Of a stretch of DNA of 64,000 nucleotides, positions 1-11,326 are shown piece after piece; positions within the stretch are counted from its first letter, which is position 1; every line of letters starts with the position of its first letter. Under the pieces are notes generated by a model. That model had not been told where the DNA came from, did no database searches, and worked only from the letters and a program-made list of their open reading frames with translations. The DNA is from Arachis hypogaea (taxonomy: Eukaryota; Streptophyta; Magnoliopsida; Fabales; Fabaceae). The position numbers were made by a program, and so were the translations under genes. Where the stretch lies: positions 87,481,671 through 87,545,670 of the forward strand of contig NC_092053.1 of assembly GCF_003086295.3 (NCBI RefSeq). Reading direction: 5' to 3'.

Positions 1-381
1 GGGCTACGATGGCTTCGAAGACGTTATTGGCGATTACTTTTCTCATTAACGTTGCAAGCTAGCTCCCATTCCACGTTAGTGGTTACGTTAGTTAGACTAA
101 CATGGCTGATAACGTGGTACTTCCTTGCTTCCTTTGTCTTGAAATCAATCAATAGAGTGCATCAAAGTTCTAATCCAAAATCATGAGACATGCATCATCC
201 AATTTGTCATTCAATTCTTGTGTAATTCTCATGAAATCATGTAAAGTGCACAATGTTTGCTTGAATCAAGATGTAAGTGAAATTCTACCCAAAACTTGCT
301 TATTTCCTAAGAAAATGCATGAAACTACCCTAAAACAGTAAAGAAAAGGTCAGTGAAACTGGCCAAAATGCCCTGGCATCA
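1..381 (-). repeat. LTR H, 5' part (TGATGCCAGG family)
   Basis: Matches the right ends of LTR F (to 22508) and LTR G (to 26644) almost base for base, including the AACGTTAGTG-type palindromes and the terminal TGATGCCAGGGCATTT read on the minus strand. The edge at 381 is sharp: to its right lies ORF1 sequence of element 0, not the polypurine tract that follows F and G. The LTR therefore inserted into that ORF. The left part is outside the window, so solo LTR and full element cannot be told apart. Confidence 0.8.
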
Positions 382-1784
382 GAACTATACCAACCATTGC
401 ACTTAGACTTTGAGTTTCCAACCATAAGGAACCTTGATTGATGTGTCCAACCACTACACAACTCTCTCCTACTCTTAAATCCACAAAGAGCTCTAAGTTG
501 ATCATAATTTTCAATCAAACCATATTCAAGTGAGAAAGCAAAGCTTAGGGATAATAATTTTACCCACTTGAATGTTGTGTTGGATGATGGTGACTTAGGA
601 AGGGGAACCTTCCCACACTTAGCCGATGCGAGGTCTACGCCCTTGTGCTCTTCCTTTGCATCTTCCACCTCCTTGCAACTTTCCTCAACTTTAACCTCTT
701 CCTCTTGGTGGCTTGCTTCCAATTCAATTTCTTCTTTATTACTCACCAAGGGCATGAAAGGTTGTTCATCTTCTTCTTTGACCTCAATTTCAAGACCAAT
801 GGGAGAGGATTCAATTGTAGATAGGAACTCCTCAATGATTGAATCCATCTCTTGATCAACCTCTTCAAAGTTTTCAATCATGATATGCTTTGGAGGTTGT
901 ACACCCTCCTCAACATCAACGTTAAGTATCTTGGAAGAGGGCTCTCTAATGCTACATTTCCATGGACTTCCAACATCTATTATGTTTTCAACCACTTCTT
1001 CTGGCGCATTCATCTCAACTTCTTCCCCCTGTGACAATTCTTGCTTCAACTCCTCTTCTTCACCTTGAAGCTCTAAACTCACTCCCTCACTATGCTCCTT
1101 AATTTCCTCTCCACATTTGTCAATGGGAGTGCCTTGGTTGCTTAGGCTTAGTCGGGAGGAGACCATATTGCGAACGGCTTCCGCTAGGATAGCCATCTTA
1201 GCTTCTAGCTCCTTAAACTCCTTTTGGTTCTCTTCTTGCCTTCGAATGTAAGAACTAATACATTCTTGGAGTGGATCATCCATTGGAGGTGGTGTGAAAG
1301 AAGAAGGTTCATTGTTTGGGAGGAAAGTTTCATAATTGGAAGTTGGTTCATCTTGGTAAGGGTATGGAGGTGGTGTATATTGAGGTGGTTCTTGAGAGTA
1401 ATTGTGTTAGAATGGTTGTGGTTCATATGGTTAATAAGGTGGTTGGTATGGTGGATAAGAATTATGGTCATATAGAGGTGTTTGGTGGTATGGAGCTTGT
1501 GAGTATGGTGGTTCAAAGTCATGTCGAGGGGGTGGTTCATAGGCATGTAGTGGTGGTTGTTGACAATTACAATAAGGGTCACCACATCCATTAGATTGAT
1601 ATTGATTAGGATTAGAATTATACCCATAAGAGACCGGAGGTTGTGGTTTCCAAGAAGGTTGATCAATCCCTTGAGGCTCCTCCCACCTTTGATTGTTCTA
1701 TCCTTGATGCATATTGTCATTGTAGCTCCCATTTCCTACAACATAATTTGAGCCAAACTCATACCCAAAGTGATGAGAATTCAT
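382..1784 (-). pseudogene. ORF1 of element 0 (unknown retrotransposon ORF), broken
   Basis: Function unknown. The frame from the ATG at 1784 runs to the LTR H junction with three in-frame stops in its first third. The N-terminal third is rich in Pro, Tyr, Gln and Asn (repeated PPY motifs). A middle part has a charged helical stretch and a long acidic Glu-rich segment. The C-terminal part carries the block SFAFSLEYGLIENYDQLRAL followed by CGFKSRR, shared with the two K-array ORF1 copies. The C-terminus is lost through the LTR H insertion. ORF1 takes the place of gag-pol directly after the primer site. By position and composition it could be a diverged Gag-like packaging protein, but I see no zinc knuckle or catalytic motif, so that is only a guess. 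Confidence 0.7.
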
Positions 1785-1911
1785 AATAGCAAGAGAAAAT
1801 AAAAACAAAACTAGTAAGAACTAATAAAAACAAACTCCTAAAACAAGCAAAAACTAGCAAAAAATCATATTAACATATATACAATAGCCAATAATATAAC
1901 ACCAATGCAAC

Positions 1912-1929
1912 TCCCCAGCAACGGCGCCA
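1912..1929 (-). other. Primer binding site of element 0 (tRNA-Asp)
   Basis: Minus strand TGGCGCCGTTGCTGGGGA matches the complement of the plant tRNA-Asp(GTC) 3' end at 17 of 18 positions. It lies 6 nt inside the LTR edge, as expected for minus-strand priming. Confidence 0.9.
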
Positions 1930-1935
1930 TTAATT

Positions 1936-2870
1936 TGATGGCAAAAATTTTTGTTGGTCTAGAATTTCTCTTGTAGAAATTAGAACTTTGTTGTAAGCAT
2001 AGCTCCAAACCAACAAACAACTCTCACATCAAATTAAATTTTTGGTTGTCACAAGTAACAAACCCCAAATAAGAATTAACCGAAGTATTTAGACTCCGGG
2101 TCGTCTCACAAGGAATTGCAATGAAGTGTATGATTATTGGATATGAAGGAACAATGGGGGGTTTTGATTGATAAGAGGGCAAGAAATTAAATGACAAGGA
2201 AAGTAAATCAAGCAAATAACTGAAGAAAGCAAGTAATAAAGAGAAACATTCATGGCAAGAATTGAGATCATAGGCTTTCTATCCTAGTCATGCAATGATT
2301 AGTTCATCTTATTTAGTCAACTCCAACACATAGGGAGAAAGTCAAACAAGATTAATCAATCATATCACAATAATAAACAAGAATTTATCTTATTTCGTCA
2401 TCTCCAACATTGGAAGAAGATATAGGTTATCTTCCATGAGAGAAAGTCAAACAAGACTAGTTAATCTCAATCCAAAAGTCCTAATCAACTTACTAATAGA
2501 ATTAGCAAAAGATTAGAATCAATGGAAATCATATTAACTAACAACTCTAGATCACCAACATAAGTTGGGTTTTCATGACTCAAGATTGCCTAATTACTCT
2601 CTCCAAGTCAAGAATGCTCAAAATCTACTCTAAGATCCTTCCAAGCATTTTGCTAAACACTTAGAAGGCATAAAAGGAAAGCATAATAAATGACAAGAAA
2701 TAGTAAAATCTACCAACTATCAATTGCAAGGAAAGTAAATCACTCCTCAAATCAACAATTAAAAGAACATCAAACATTAAATTGCATTAAAAGTAAATCA
2801 AATCTAACAAGAGCATCCATGAACATAAAAGAGAAATTAACATGAAAACTAAGAGAATTAAGTAGTAGGG
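1936..2870 (-). repeat. 5' LTR of element 0, truncated
   Basis: Minus-strand LTR ending GCCATCA before the primer site. It parallels the second half of solo LTR I (15355-16290). It contains the LTR-end hairpin CCGGAG / CTTCGG at 2080-2099, next to GACGACCC. Its 5' part is missing because LTR A begins at 2871. Confidence 0.75.
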
Positions 2871-3176
2871 TGATAAACCCATATTTCATGAGTTCTTTTG
2901 TGCCTAATTTGAGTGATTTATACAATCCTTCACCTACTTATTCACATTAATTGTATGGTTTTACTTTCCCTTCCTTATTATGTGATGTAAATGAAAAACA
3001 TGTTTCCTAAGCTTTAAAATTAATTAATTTAATTACCTTTATTTCCATTCATTGCCGTGATTAGTGTGTTGAGTAGTTTCAGATTTTCTAAGGCAGAATG
3101 ACTTAAAGGATGGAAAAGAAAACATACTAAAATGGAAGGAGAAAGCAAAATGGAGCTTTAAGGAAACTGATATCAA

Positions 3177-3302
3177 CGCGATCGCATGGATGACGCGATC
3201 GCGTGCCAAGCACGAATCAGTAGCGACGCGGCCGCATGACTGACGCGACCGCGTGGCAAGGAAAAGCTCCGAATGACGTGACCGCGTGACCCACGTGGAC
3301 GC
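3177..3302 (+). repeat. CGCGNNCGC dyad array in LTR A
   Basis: Near-palindromic 9-mers start at 3177, 3194, 3227, 3244, 3277 and 3294. The intervals are 17, 33, 17, 33, 17, a strict 50-bp repeat of paired dyads. The surroundings are AT-rich. Confidence 0.85.
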
Positions 3303-3402
3303 GTGACAGAGGCCACATATCAGATTTTACAGAATACGCCCCCAGCAAATTCTGAAGCCCTTTTTGGCCCAGATCCAAGTACAGACAGCATAGACCAGAG
3401 GT

Positions 3403-3409
3403 TATAAAG
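3403..3409 (+). promoter_or_regulatory. Possible LTR TATA box
   Basis: TATAAAG within AGAGGTTATAAAGTGTGGG, about 105 bp after the dyad array. The equivalent position in K1, K2 and M reads TATGAAG. A transcription start downstream is inferred only. Confidence 0.35.
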
Positions 3410-4037
3410 TGTGGGAATGCATCCATTCAAAGAGAGCTCGCAATTTTTGTTACTTTCAATGATTTAGATTTAGTTGAGAGGGAGATCTTCTCTCTTTCTC
3501 TCTTACGATTTAGGATTTCTTCTTGTTTTAAGAGTGACTCTCAATCCAGGTTTTATATTTCTTTGTTTTAAACTTCCCTTTCACTTTATTTATTTATTTC
3601 AGTATCTGAGTTGGCTATTTACCCTTATAATTGGATCTAAGAATTCTTCCATGTTGCAGACTGTTATTTGATCTACCCATTCTTTTATATTTTGTCTTTA
3701 ATTTGATGCGCAGTTTCCCCATTCCCATTTACCTTCTTGTAGTTTAAGCTTCTATCCTTTAATTACTTGCAATTTAAGTTTCTGTTCTTTATATTCTGCA
3801 TTTTAATTTCTGTTCCTTTAATTTCTTACAATTTAAGTTTCCTGCCAATTTACATTCTGCAATTACAATTTCAATCTGATTTAGCTCAACTAGAACAATT
3901 CTCCAATTAACATTGATCAACCAACCAATCCCTGTGGGATTCGACCTCACTCTACAGTGAGTTTTTACTTGACGACAAGTTCAGTGTACTTGCCGGTAGA
4001 AAATTGTTGAGAGACAGTTTTCGGGACATCACGTTTA

Positions 4038-4055
4038 TGGCGCCGTTGCCGGGGA
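4038..4055 (+). other. Primer binding site of element A (tRNA-Asp)
   Basis: TGGCGCCGTTGCCGGGGA is a perfect 18-nt complement of the plant tRNA-Asp 3' end, seven bases after the LTR end. Confidence 0.95.
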
Positions 4056-4295
4056 TTGGTTTTGTATTGACAATTACTAAATCGGAGGAGAACTAGATTG
4101 AGCATTTTTCTTTTCTTTTGTTAATTGAATTTCAATTTCTGCTGTTACATTTACTTTCTGCAATTTTAGTTGTTTCTCTTTATTTTTCTTTATTTCTTTA
4201 ATTTCCAGCAAAACTAATCCACTGACTCATTAACTGTTTGATTAATTGCCTCAATTGCTCTAACCACACTTTTTCATTAATTGTGAAATCTTCAC

Positions 4296-5774
4296 TTGCT
4301 GGTCGCTGCTTGTTTTGCTACTTGTATTACAGGTAGAAGAGGGGTTTCAACCTCTTTTGACAGCGAACCAAAAAGAACCTTTCTGAGATTAAGGAAGGAA
4401 GCAAGAGGAAAGAGGGCTATTGGTGCAGAGGAAGAGGAGGAAGACTTGGATATAAACATGGAGGATGATATGGAAAACCATCACGAAGGAGAGGTGAATA
4501 ATCATTCCAGAGGAGGTGGAGCCAACCCTGCTAGACAAGAGAGGAGAGTTCTAGGCTCTTACATCAATCGAAACCCAGGAAACTGTGGCAGCATCATTTA
4601 AAATCCAACTATCCATGCTAATAATTTTGAATTGAAGCCTCAGCTCATCACTCTCGTGCAAAACAATTGTTCTTTTGGAAGAAGTGCCCAAGAGGACCCT
4701 AATCAGCATCTTACTACATTCCTAAGGATCTGTGATACAGTTAAATCTAATGGTGTTCATCCTGACACCTATAGATTGTTACTGTTTCCATTTTCTTTGA
4801 AAGACAAAGCATCCAAATGGCTAGAATCATTTCCCAAAGAAAGCTTGACAACCTGGGAAGATGTAGTGAACAGATTCTTAGCAAGGTTCTACCCCTCCAC
4901 AAAAAGTAAATAGACTTAAAACTAAAGTGCAAACACTCAAACAGCAGGATGGTGAAATCTTATATGAAGCCTGGGAGAGATTCAATGATCTGACAAGGAA
5001 ATGCCAACTGATATGTTTAATGAGTTAGTGCAATTGCAGATCTTTTATGAAGGGCTTTCCTATGAATCAAAGAAAGCTGTAGACCACTCATCTGGAGGAT
5101 CCCTTAACAAGAAGAAGACCATTGAAGAAGCCATTGATGTTATAGAGACAATGGTTGACAATGAGTATTTTTATGCTTCAGACAAAAGCAACAACATGGG
5201 AGTCATGGAATTAAACCATATGGATGCAATCTTGGCCCAGAATAAGATGATCACCAAGAAATTAGCTAAATTGACCAAGCAAATGGAGAAGAATCAGGCT
5301 ACAGCAATTCATACTCAACCATCACCTCAAGGAGAGTTGGACACAGAGGAAGGAGTTAACTAGGAGGAAGCCAATTACCTTGGAAATTCATCTAAGCAAG
5401 CTCATGATCCATATTCTAAAACCTATAACCCTAGTTGGAGGAACCACCCAAACTTTGGGTGGGAAAACCAACAAAACCAAGGTCAAGACCACAAACCTCA
5501 CAATCCCAACAAGTACACCTACCAATAATCTAATCCAAGATCATATCAACATCCGTATAACAATTCTTCCTAGCCACCATACCAAATCCAAAATAACCAC
5601 TCTCAACATCCCAATCTCAGTCAACCGTCACCACATGACGATGACAGAATGTCCAAAATTGAAGCTATGTTCGCAAACCTTTGCAAGGATGTCCAGGATA
5701 ACAGGAATTTCAAGGAAGAAGTGAGAAATAGTATGAAAAGCCGAGGAGAGACCATTAAGAAGCTTGAATCTTAA
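4296..5774 (+). pseudogene. gag: gag of element A, frameshifted
   Basis: Athila-type Gag, the particle protein of the element. An acidic N-terminal part (EEEEED) is followed by the conserved block from NNFELKPQL through LLFPFSLKDKASKWL to RFLARFYP (Retrotrans_gag family). A stop lies at about 4599. The frame shifts near 4912, and the match continues in another frame with LYEAWERFNDLTRKC and then from 5001 to a stop at 5772. The region after 5360 is Asn/Pro/Gln-rich with WRNHPNFGWENQ, the usual low-complexity Gag C-terminus, again in a shifted frame with stops. The start chosen is the first ATG of the open frame after the leader; the true one may be 40-70 bases downstream. Not functional as it stands. 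Confidence 0.8.
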
Positions 5775-6716
5775 GTAGGGCATCTCTCTCAGCAGATTCC
5801 TAAGTCCACTGATAGTTTCCCTAGTGACACTAAGAAAAATCCAAGAGGGGAAATGAAGAAGGTGAGACGGGAAGAATGTAAGGCAATCACTCTTGAAAAT
5901 GAAGAAATCCAGGAAGAAGATACCAGAAAGTCAACAGAGCATAGCCAAGGAAGTTCCCAAAGGAATTTAGAGGAAAAAGAACAAGGAAATGGACCTGTAT
6001 AGGGGAAAGAACCAACAAGGAAGGAAATGTTGAAACCTTATGTGTCAAGGGCACCATTTCCCCAGAGACTCAGGGGAGGTGAGAAAGAAAATTCATACTC
6101 AAGATTCCTAGACATGTTTACATCCCTCAGTGTCAACATTCTCTTCATCAAAACTCTCCAATAGATGCCTACATACATCAAGTGTATGAAAGAGTTGCTG
6201 ACCAAGAAAGGAACCTTGAAAGGGGGACAAACAGTGATAATGAACATGGAATGTAGTGCCCTCATCAATAAGGACTTACCTCTGAAGAAAAAAGATCCGA
6301 GGAGCTTTCATATCCCATGTGCCATAGGAGATATAAGGATTGACAGAGGATTCTGTGATCTAGGAGCTAGCATAAATGTGATGCCTTTGTCTCTCATGAA
6401 GAGGTTGCAAATCAATGAGTTGAGATCCACGGATGTAATCATCCAATTGGCTGATAAGACTCAGAAGCAAGCTGAAGGAGTGGTCGAGAATGTATTGGTC
6501 AAAGTGGGAAATTACTTCCTCCCCACTGACTTTGTTGTTTTGGACATGGAAGAAAGTTACCTCCATCCCATCATTTTGGGGATACTGTTTCTAGCTACTG
6601 CTAGAGCGCTCATAGATGTGAAACAAGGAGAGTTAATACTGAGAATACATTATGAAATCTCACCTTCCATGTTTTCAAACCTACACCTGAATTTGAGCCA
6701 GAACCTAAAGAGCTGA
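5775..6716 (+). pseudogene. Retropepsin-like protease region of element A
   Basis: Aspartic protease that would cleave Gag. The open part (6165-6716) holds the active-site block CDLGASINVMPLSLMKRL, an ADKTQKQAEGVVENVLVKVG strand region and GILFLATARALIDVKQGEL, matching the plant gypsy protease with DLGA in place of the retroviral DTGA. The usual LG(R/K)PFL element reads LGILFL. The linker upstream (5775-6152) keeps SRAPFPQRL, which normally precedes the protease, but has stops at 6000 and 6162. After 6716 the frame ends where RT would be expected, and no RT motif follows. Confidence 0.75.
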
Positions 6717-8043
6717 AGAATGATCACAGCAAAATGTGTCTGGAGGAAAGCAACAGTGAACCGGAAGCAGAGCCCCTGAAATAATCCTTAGTGAACAAGC
6801 AAGAATTTCAAGAGATACAGCAACCAAGGGAGTTCAAGAAATAGCTGAAGCCACAAGAATCAGGAAAAGCAGCTAACAAGGACCTCCCTAATACAAGAGT
6901 TACTGGAGAACAGCAAGAAGAAGCGAAAAGAGTTGTGAAGAAATTTCCAAGGGGATGGAGAAACAAGAAGATTCCTACATAAGGTTTTTCCCCTGGAGAC
7001 AAGGTGATATCAGCCCACCATCCACCAATCCCACCCCTATTCCAACCATTCTATCCTAGTTACCTCAAGTTTTCACAATCAGAAAGGTCTTTTCCTTGGA
7101 ACATGCAGAAATCATCAAGGAATCAAGTGGAGAAAGCTTCACTGTGCGAGGAGAGGACATGAGGCATTACAATCCACTATGACAGAGACCAACCGTCAAG
7201 CTAATGACCCTAAAGAAGTACTCCATGGGAGGTAACCCATGCTTTAGTTTATTACTTTCATTGCTTTGATATGAATAATCACTGGTGTACTAACTTGAAT
7301 TCAAGCTTTCAGAGACAGAGTGAACACTTACATATGATAGTTTGAAGCATATGATCCATCTTTAAGTTTGGTGTGCCTACAGGCACCCTAAAATGTTTTT
7401 CAAACAGTAATGATCATGTAGCCATCTTAATATATGCCTAAATATTTTCTTGGAATATATAGCCAAACATTAAGTTTGGTGTTCTATATATACCAAGAAC
7501 ATAAGTGATGAGAGTCAAATTTGATTTAAGTCTTGAATTTCATGAAAGTATAACCATGTTTTACATTTTACATTCTTTTAGTTCATGTTTAAAGATAGAG
7601 AATTAAGTGTTCTTATGATGATTTAATGATAAAAATGTTAAGCACGGCCAACATCATTTCGTAAGAAGTTATTTAACCAATTTTCTTTATTTTCAATTTT
7701 ATTGTTGCCACCTTCATTGCTTCTGCCGCCAAGAGTGGAGTGTGATGTTTTTGTTTCGTTGTGATTAATAGGTACATGGGAGAAGAGATTGAAGAAAAGG
7801 ACAAGACAAGCTAGGGCACGGTCATCCTAGTGGTGAAAATGGAAGTCACATGTCCTTGGAAGAGCTCCTTGGGAAGAAAAATTTTGCACATTGGTTGGAT
7901 AAGTGTGCCTCCTTTAATGACCGAACCTACCCCCCCCCCCAAATGAAGAGGCAACTTTTGTCCTCATTCAACTTTACATGCACACCCTTCATTCTCAACC
8001 TTTCACAAAGAATCCTAACCATCCACTCTCCATCAATGGTTAC
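6717..8043 (+). other. Element A, region between protease and ORF2
   Basis: No clear gene. A decayed purine-rich coding-like stretch runs to about 7200 with a remnant FSPGDKVIS. A hairpin ATGGG/CCCAT is at 7225-7240, the position of the GGTGGG hairpin in D and K. Copies of TTTAAGTTTGGTGT are at 7361-7374 and, shorter, 7471-7483. A C-run of about ten lies near 7930. Unlike in E, D and K, no dyad array is found here. Confidence 0.5.
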
Positions 8044-8051
8044 TATATATA
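8044..8051 (+). promoter_or_regulatory. Putative core promoter TATA box of A ORF2
   Basis: TATATATA, about 245 bp before the ORF2 ATG at 8294. A pyrimidine-rich leader-like stretch follows. F and E have TATATAAA in the matching place. Confidence 0.5.
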
Positions 8052-8293
8052 GCCCTAAGTAGACCAGACCTCACAACTCAAGTTTCCACCCTTTTTCACT
8101 CATAAACTCGGTCTTGTGTTCCTAAAAGCTCAAATTTATAATTGTGTCCTTTTGTGCTGCAAGTCACTCTTGTTCTATTTGTTTTCATAGACTTTGCTTC
8201 ACTTTTTAGCCACCTTTTCACCCCAAATTGCACTACACTAGCGATTTTCATCACTACTTCTCTACCTTTACTCTGCCAAATACAAAAATAACC

Positions 8294-8878
8294 ATGGCAT
8301 CATCAGGCCACAAAAGAAGAAAAAGAAAAGAGCCTGCTGTTGAAGAGGAAAGAACTGGATTTGATCAATAGAAGTTCAAATCAGCATTTCATGAAATATA
8401 ATATATATGGATGAACTACAAGAGAATCTTGCCAGAAATCCCTTTTCAGCTGCTCGAAGGTGAATACCCAGAAGTAAGAGAGAAAATAAGAAAAAGGAAA
8501 TAGGAGGCACTCACTAGCCCGATCACCAGAATCAATGCCAACATCACAAGAGAGTTTTATGCTAATACAACGAGGTTGGACACATCTATTCCCACTACTT
8601 ACAAAAGCTATGTAAGGGGTGTGGAGGTTGATTTTAGCCCGAAGAGCATCATGAGGATTCTGGGCCTAAGGGCAGCACATTTTGATGAGTTTGGTTATTA
8701 GGAGAAAATAAATGGTAATCCAGATTATGATGAAATTTCTAATGATATCTTTGTGATTGATACTGATTGGAAGAGGGATGCTTATAGAAAGCACAAACAC
8801 CTGAGAAGGAAGGATCTCGCCCTTGAAGCAAAAGGGTGGTATGAACTTATAAGAAGATCAATTTTGGGCACTATAAAC
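8294..8878 (+). pseudogene. ORF2 of element A (putative plant transposon protein domain), broken
   Basis: Homologous by eye to the first ~200 residues of the F ORF2. The N-terminus MASSGHKRRKRKEPAVEE is a basic, nuclear-signal-like start. It is followed by EIPFQLLEGEYPEVREKIRK, ITREFYANTTRL, SYVRGVEVDFSPKSIMRILG and EAKGWYELIRRSILG. This fits the helical domain annotated in plants as 'putative plant transposon protein' (Pfam Transposase_32). Its biochemical role is unknown. Four in-frame stops are present, and the ORF ends abruptly where LTR B is inserted at 8879, so the C-terminal coiled-coil part is missing. Confidence 0.8.
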
Positions 8879-10600
8879 TGATAAACCCCAATTTTGTGGT
8901 TTATATTGTGTAGAATTTGGGGAGTTTTGTCAATATTTTCCACACTTATTCACAGAAATTGTATGGTTTTGTGTTCTCTTCCTAATATTTTTGCATGATG
9001 GAAAACATACTTCTTTTGCCTTAAAATGCCATAAGTTGATCCTCTTTTATTACCATTCGATGCCGTGATATGTTTGTTGAGTGATTTCAGAGTTTGTAGG
9101 GCAGGAATGGCTTAGAAGAGAGAAAGAAAGCATGCACAAGTGGAAGGAACATGAAGAATTGGGCTTTGGGAAATCAACTGCGACGCGCATGCGCACTCCA
9201 CGTGCACGCGTGGGTGCAAGGAGCTGGGCATGGCACGCAAAAAGTGACGCATCCACGTGGATTGGCAAAATTCCCATCGACGCGCACGCATGCTTGCCGC
9301 GTACAAGTGGATCGCGAAATTCAGGCGACGTGCACGCGTGAGTGACGCATACGCATGACGAGCAGCACGTGACTTCATTAAAGAAAGATTGGCTGGCGAT
9401 TTATGAGGCTCAGCAGGCCCAAATTCAAGTTAATTCTGCATGGAAAAGAGCCAGGAACTCTAGGGGAAAAAGGAGGATCATTCATTATACTCTTAGACAT
9501 AATTTTGGCTAGTTTTGGTTTTTGGTTCTTCTAGAGAGAGAAACCCTTATTCCTCTCTAGATCTAGTTTGATTTGACCTTCCCTTGTTGAATTCTGAATT
9601 GGGTTTTGTTGATTTCTAGTTTTGATTACTTAATTTGAATTTTCTAATATAATTTTGTTGAGATCTTGTGTTAGATTTATGTTTCTTGTTATTTCCCATT
9701 TTCTATCCATATTATGAACTTTGTAGATCTTGAGTTTCTAATGATACATTAATGTTTCCCATGATTAATAGTGTTGTTTGAGTGACTTTCCATTGATAAT
9801 TGTTAGTGGGTACTTTCAATTTCCAATTTAATTTCAATTTGAACATGTCTTTTACTAATGCTTACCATGTGTTTGATGAAATGTTTTCCTTGATTATGTA
9901 GTAGTTTCCTTCACTCTTGGCCTAGGCTAAGAAAATTGGGTAAACTTAAGTCATTGGGTCTAATGGATTTGTTGATTTGAGAACTCTTAGTGGTCAACTT
10001 GATAACCATTGACACTAGCCTACTACTAAGTCAATTAGTAGCTAGGTTAACATCAATCCAGTTGAAATACTTCAAGTATAGAAGTAAACATAATGAGCTT
10101 GGTTCTTCACAATTATCAAGACATGGTTATTAGACAAGGATGGTTACCCCAATACTTATGCCTAGCCAAGAGTTGCTTTTATTATTCATATTTGAAACCC
10201 AAAAATTTCAATTGCTTAATTCTAGTTATAGTTACTTGTTTAGTTTTAGAGTAGAATTATATTGGATGATCTCTTATTAGTTTGAAATTGCTCATACCTT
10301 GCTTTAGTTACTTGATTTAGTTTCTTGCACTTTAAGATTTCTTGCTTGTTAAGTTTATTAGTTTAATTTCTTGATCATGACTTCCAACCCTGGATTTCTA
10401 ACCAATGTTGATGCACATATTTACCCATTCCTTGTGAGACGACCCGAGGTTTGAATACTTCGGTTTACTTTTATTGGGGTTGAACTTGTGACAACCAATT
10501 CTTTAAAATTTGATTCGAGGATTATTTGTCTGTTGAGAGCTATACTTGCAACGTGAATATTTTATGAAATTCTAGACTGACGATAACCCTTAGTTATTAA
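8879..10600 (+). repeat. 5' LTR of element B
   Basis: Starts TGATAAACCCC exactly at the break in A ORF2. Dyads with centres CA or TA lie in pairs 17 bp apart (9184/9201, 9281/9298, 9329/9346). The LTR-end hairpin CCGAGG / CTTCGG is at 10444-10463. The 3' edge is inferred from the 5-nt spacer before the primer site; the terminal CA is not evident. Confidence 0.75.
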
Positions 10601-10605
10601 ATTTT

Positions 10606-10623
10606 TGGCACCGTTGCTGGGGA
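10606..10623 (+). other. Primer binding site of element B (tRNA-Asp type)
   Basis: TGGCACCGTTGCTGGGGA, two mismatches to the tRNA-Asp complement. The A at position 5 is shared with element L. Confidence 0.8.
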
Positions 10624-10733
10624 ATGGTTGAAACGTATGCCTTGATATTGGTTATGTGAATATGTGAATAGTGTAGATAGTTTACTTGCTTTCAGTACTT
10701 AGTTATAGTTTAGATTTCTTTTATACATGTGCT

Positions 10734-10921
10734 ATGACTCCCAAGTTTGATGACTCGGTCTTAACCGGACTCTAGCTTAGCTGAGCTTGACCTTGAGATT
10801 AAAAGAACTTTGTTACACACTTGGCAAGCTAGACGGCGGTTGGACTATACGGCTAGTACTTCGGCCTCTCTTGAGGAGCATACAGAATCACTAGAGGGAA
10901 CCGAGAGTGACTTAGAGTCCG
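10734..10921 (+). pseudogene. gag: gag start of element B, cut off
   Basis: From the ATG at 10734 the reading resembles the first ~60 residues of the L gag: a short hydrophobic start, AELDLEIKRTLLHTWQARRR (L has DPEIERALSRIRRAQ) and then an acidic Ser/Glu stretch. One stop interrupts it early. LTR C begins at 10922, so everything after is missing from this window. The fragment ties B to the autonomous D/L lineage rather than to A or E. Confidence 0.6.
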
Positions 10922-11326
10922 TGATAAACCACTATTTTATGGTTTATCTTGTGCTAATTTGAGGGGTTATTATCAAGTCGTTGCACACTTATTCATACTA
11001 TTTGCATGGTTTTACAATTCCTTCCCAGATTTTATTCTATGATTGAAAACATGATTCCTAGACCTTTAAATTGCATATTTTTTATTCCCCTTTATACCAT
11101 TCGATGCCGTGATCTGTGTGTTCAGTGTTTTCAAGCTTTATAGGGTAGGAATGGCTTAGAGGATGGAGAGGAAGCTTGCATAAATGGAAGGAACATAAGA
11201 AATAAAGGAGACAACCAGCGAGCATCGACGCGCACGCATGGCTCACGCGTGAATTGGATTTTTGCACGGTGATGCGTATGCGTGCCTGACGCGTATGCGT
11301 GACAAAGAAGTTCGCCAAACGATGCA
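10922..11326 (+). repeat. LTR C, truncated
   Basis: Starts TGATAAACCAC within the B gag. Paired dyads lie at 11229/11246 and 11273/11290, each 17 bp apart. It ends at the start of LTR D. The remainder is not found in the window. Confidence 0.7.

Larger units (their letters stand above)
382..2870 (-). mobile_element. Element 0: non-autonomous LTR retrotransposon, interrupted on both sides
   Basis: Read on the minus strand it has a truncated 5' LTR (2870 to 1936), a tRNA-Asp primer site, a short leader and an ORF1 of the same type as in the K array. No gag, protease, RT or integrase is present. LTR A starts inside its LTR at 2871 and LTR H cuts its ORF1 at 381. It is the outermost layer of the nest seen here. 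Confidence 0.75.
2871..4030 (+). repeat. 5' LTR of element A, apparently mosaic
   Basis: Begins TGATAAACCC and ends GGGACATCA. The first ~800 bp align with LTRs K1 and M, including the 17/33-bp dyad array. From about 3670 the sequence departs from K1/M and instead resembles the end of LTR F (ATCCCTGTGGGATTCGACCT, hairpin CTCAC / GTGAG at 3946-3961). This suggests a recombinant LTR. Confidence 0.8.
2871..8878 (+). mobile_element. Element A: gag-protease-ORF2 non-autonomous retrotransposon
   Basis: Order: LTR, tRNA-Asp primer site, gag, protease, untranslated stretch, TATA box, ORF2, then interruption by LTR B at 8879. No RT, RNase H or integrase lies between protease and ORF2, where D and L have them. 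Its replication would need enzymes in trans. The 3' LTR is not in the window. Confidence 0.75.

Noticed and set aside
1205..1732. His/Leu/Asn-rich 175-residue minus-strand frame as a separate gene
   Set aside because: It is the wrong frame of the element 0 ORF1; the correct frame matches the K-array ORF1.
4038..4055. tRNA gene fragment
   Set aside because: Only the 18-nt complement of the tRNA 3' end is present, next to an LTR end, so it is a primer binding site.
8294..8878. A true DNA transposase
   Set aside because: The family name is 'putative plant transposon protein', but I see no DDE/D triad, and the ORF lies inside LTR elements. I keep the neutral name ORF2.
9050..9378. Short open frames on both strands through the CG-rich part of LTR B
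   Set aside because: CGCG dyads lack stop codons in most frames; the readings (alternating Arg, His, Ala) are by-products of the repeats. The same holds for frames near 12200, 18000, 40700, 53100 and 63400.
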